The notes under the pieces were generated by a model, which was not told the origin of the DNA, searched no databases, and was given only the letters and a program-made list of their open reading frames with translations. Below, one piece after another: positions 62,906-64,000 of a stretch of DNA of 64,000 nucleotides. This stretch comes from J089 sp964535735 (GTDB lineage Bacteria; Fidelibacterota; Marinisomatia; Marinisomatales; J089): NCBI GenBank assembly GCA_964535735.1, contig CAZHTM010000006.1, forward strand, positions 1-64,000, written 5' to 3'. Position numbers and translations under genes: made by a program. How positions within the stretch are numbered: position 1 is the stretch's first letter; every line of letters starts with the position of its first letter.

Positions 62906-64000
62906 GACAACAATGACCGATATAACTGGAGCAATTTCCGTTCTTCCAACACCCAGGAAAACCGATGCACACTTTCCCGGGCCTTGGAAGCCAGTTCTTT
63001 AACCCGCTCCGGGTGTTTACAAAGATCATAAATTTTTTCAGCCAGATCATCGATATTGCCGGCCTGGAATTCCACCCCACCCTTGTGGGGACCGAAAAAT
63101 CGATGATTGATGGGCAAATCGGCATAGATATAGGGCAATCCCCAATTCATATAATCGAAAATTTTGGTCGGGAAGGACCATAAATAGTTGGGTTCCGGGT
63201 GCAGGGGGACCACACCCAAGGAAGCATTTTTAATCCACGGTTCCATATCCTTAAAAGCTAACCATCCTGTCCACTCCAACCAAAAATATTCCTCCTTCCA
63301 GGAAGCCAATTGGGCCTGGAGACGTGCATCCCGGGTCGTCCCCACCAATGTCAATCGGAGATCGACACCTTTTTCCCGGACCTTTTGTACGGCTCGAACC
63401 ACATCAATCGTTCCCCGGACTTCGCTTAATTTGCCGACATACAACACGGTAAAAGGAGAGCAATTGGCGGACGACAGAGGCTCCGGATTGACCAATGTAT
63501 AATTGCGCACCAAACAGAGCTTGCTGCGCTGGTTGAAATGCCGTCGATAGGAGGCTTCTGCTATGATAAAACCTGAAAAACGGTGAACGCAAATCCTCTC
63601 CAGGCCATAGAACCATTTTCCGACGATTCGTGCGGCTCTCCCCTTCCGCTTCAGCACAGAGTAGACATCTTCATGACGGTCGTAAACGACCCGCCGGTTT
63701 AAAAAGGTGAAGATCAAGCCAACCCAAAGCAATTCCGGATCGTGGATATGGATGACATCAAATCCCTTCAACCCCTTGGACAGAATCCTTAAGTGGTTTC
63801 GCAGGCGACGCCCTGCGAACCGGGGTAATGGGAGTCCTTCTACGGGCACTCCTTCCGCCATGAACGCCGATTGTTTCGCCACCGCGATCAAAGAGACGGA
63901 GTAATATTTTGCCAGACTCAGGGTTTCCTTATAAAAAACGCGGGGATCATTCCATTGATGCACGGAACTGGCTACCAAGATTTTACAGTTTGACTTTCGT
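62902..64000 (-). CDS. Family 4 glycosyltransferase, N terminus beyond the window
   Basis: The protein has a GT-B fold: VIHIHDPELLWVGLIFTFLNRRVVYDRHEDVYS around residue 85, VLYVGKLSEVRGTIDVVRAVQKV near 185, and a C-terminal region with FPTKIFDYMNWGLPYIYADLP. The open frame runs past the TTG at 63978 to the window end (KILVASSVHQWNDPRVFYKE), and since KILVASSVH is a normal GT4 start, the real start is probably just outside. It belongs to the polysaccharide locus and overlaps the GT2 gene by four bases. Confidence 0.87.
   Translation of the reverse strand, partial: RKSNCKILVASSVHQWNDPRVFYKETLSLAKYYSVSLIAVAKQSAFMAEGVPVEGLPLPRFAGRRLRNHLRILSKGLKGFDVIHIHDPELLWVGLIFTFLNRRVVYDRHEDVYSVLKRKGRAARIVGKWFYGLERICVHRFSGFIIAEASYRRHFNQRSKLCLVRNYTLVNPEPLSSANCSPFTVLYVGKLSEVRGTIDVVRAVQKVREKGVDLRLTLVGTTRDARLQAQLASWKEEYFWLEWTGWLAFKDMEPWIKNASLGVVPLHPEPNYLWSFPTKIFDYMNWGLPYIYADLPINHRFFGPHKGGVEFQAGNIDDLAEKIYDLCKHPERVKELASKARESVHRFSWVLEERKLLQLYRSLLS

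Noticed and set aside
1..64000. CRISPR arrays, tRNA or rRNA genes, transposases and phage genes
   Set aside because: No regularly spaced repeats, cloverleaf-like sequences, rRNA stretches or mobile-element proteins were recognised on reading the window; a covariance-model search was not possible here.

Overview
The window is a bacterial chromosome segment of mostly housekeeping and energy-metabolism genes. Almost all genes lie on the minus strand with tiny gaps or 1-40 base overlaps. Only four genes read on the plus strand: a small NqrM-like gene, proline dehydrogenase, a CoA-binding protein and a Wzi-like outer membrane protein. The gene content points to a Gram-negative of the Fibrobacteres-Chlorobi-Bacteroidetes (FCB) grouping, perhaps a Marinimicrobia-like lineage. 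The grounds are menaquinone synthesis, Na+-translocating NQR, an 11-gene complex I, a DUF2851 protein, a 31-residue AURKAIP1/COX24-type basic protein, folP next to the diadenylate cyclase gene, RfaE2 and capsule genes. The exact taxon cannot be fixed from the sequence alone. Two runs of exactly 100 N (8558-8657 and 30553-30652) are assembly gaps that interrupt folP and apbE.

Layout, left to right. 1-464 is non-coding and holds a dispersed-repeat-like inverted repeat. 465-7638 is a menaquinone operon, transcribed menI-menF-menD-menB-menA-menC-menE; menH and menG are not present. 7644-14813 holds cdaA, folP, ftsH, hpt, tilS, metF and a metallo-beta-lactamase hydrolase. 14810-20738 holds an archaeal-type (type II) GAPDH, then a cytochrome c maturation cluster transcribed ccmE-ccmF-ccmI-like-ccmA-ccmB-ccmC-ccmD. 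Its CcmE carries Cys instead of the usual haem-binding His. 20763-29690 holds an acyl-CoA mutase large subunit with an isobutyryl-CoA-mutase-type active-site pair, dxs, pdxT, pdxS, ispH, an NrnA-like DHH phosphoesterase, a PduO-type cobalamin adenosyltransferase and a Na+/H+ antiporter.

29806-46638 is the respiratory core: nuoABCDHIJKLMN (no nuoEFG) runs directly into nqrABCDEF and apbE. A small convergent gene at 29806-29982 matches the NQR maturation factor NqrM. A menaquinone pool made by the left-hand operon would be reduced by both ion pumps. ApbE would flavinylate NqrB and NqrC, and NqrM would help assemble the membrane iron-sulfur centre held by NqrD and NqrE.

46854-57799 holds proline dehydrogenase and a CoA-binding protein, then nadK, xseB, xseA, the COX24-like small protein, an HU-like protein, sppA, an MltD-type lytic transglycosylase, rfaE2, a DUF2851 gene, plsC, serS and a methyltransferase. 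57805-64000 is a surface polysaccharide locus: an initiating sugar-phosphate transferase, a Wzi-like outer membrane protein, a sulfotransferase and two glycosyltransferases, the last running off the window end. A long inverted repeat sits in the divergent promoter region of this locus.

No rRNA, tRNA, CRISPR array, transposase or phage gene was seen. The most notable points are the atypical CcmE, the acyl-CoA mutase residues, the type II GAPDH in a bacterial operon, the fused nuo-nqr-apbE transcription unit with its convergent nqrM, a terminator-like hairpin buried in the apbE signal peptide, and the palindrome of the polysaccharide locus.
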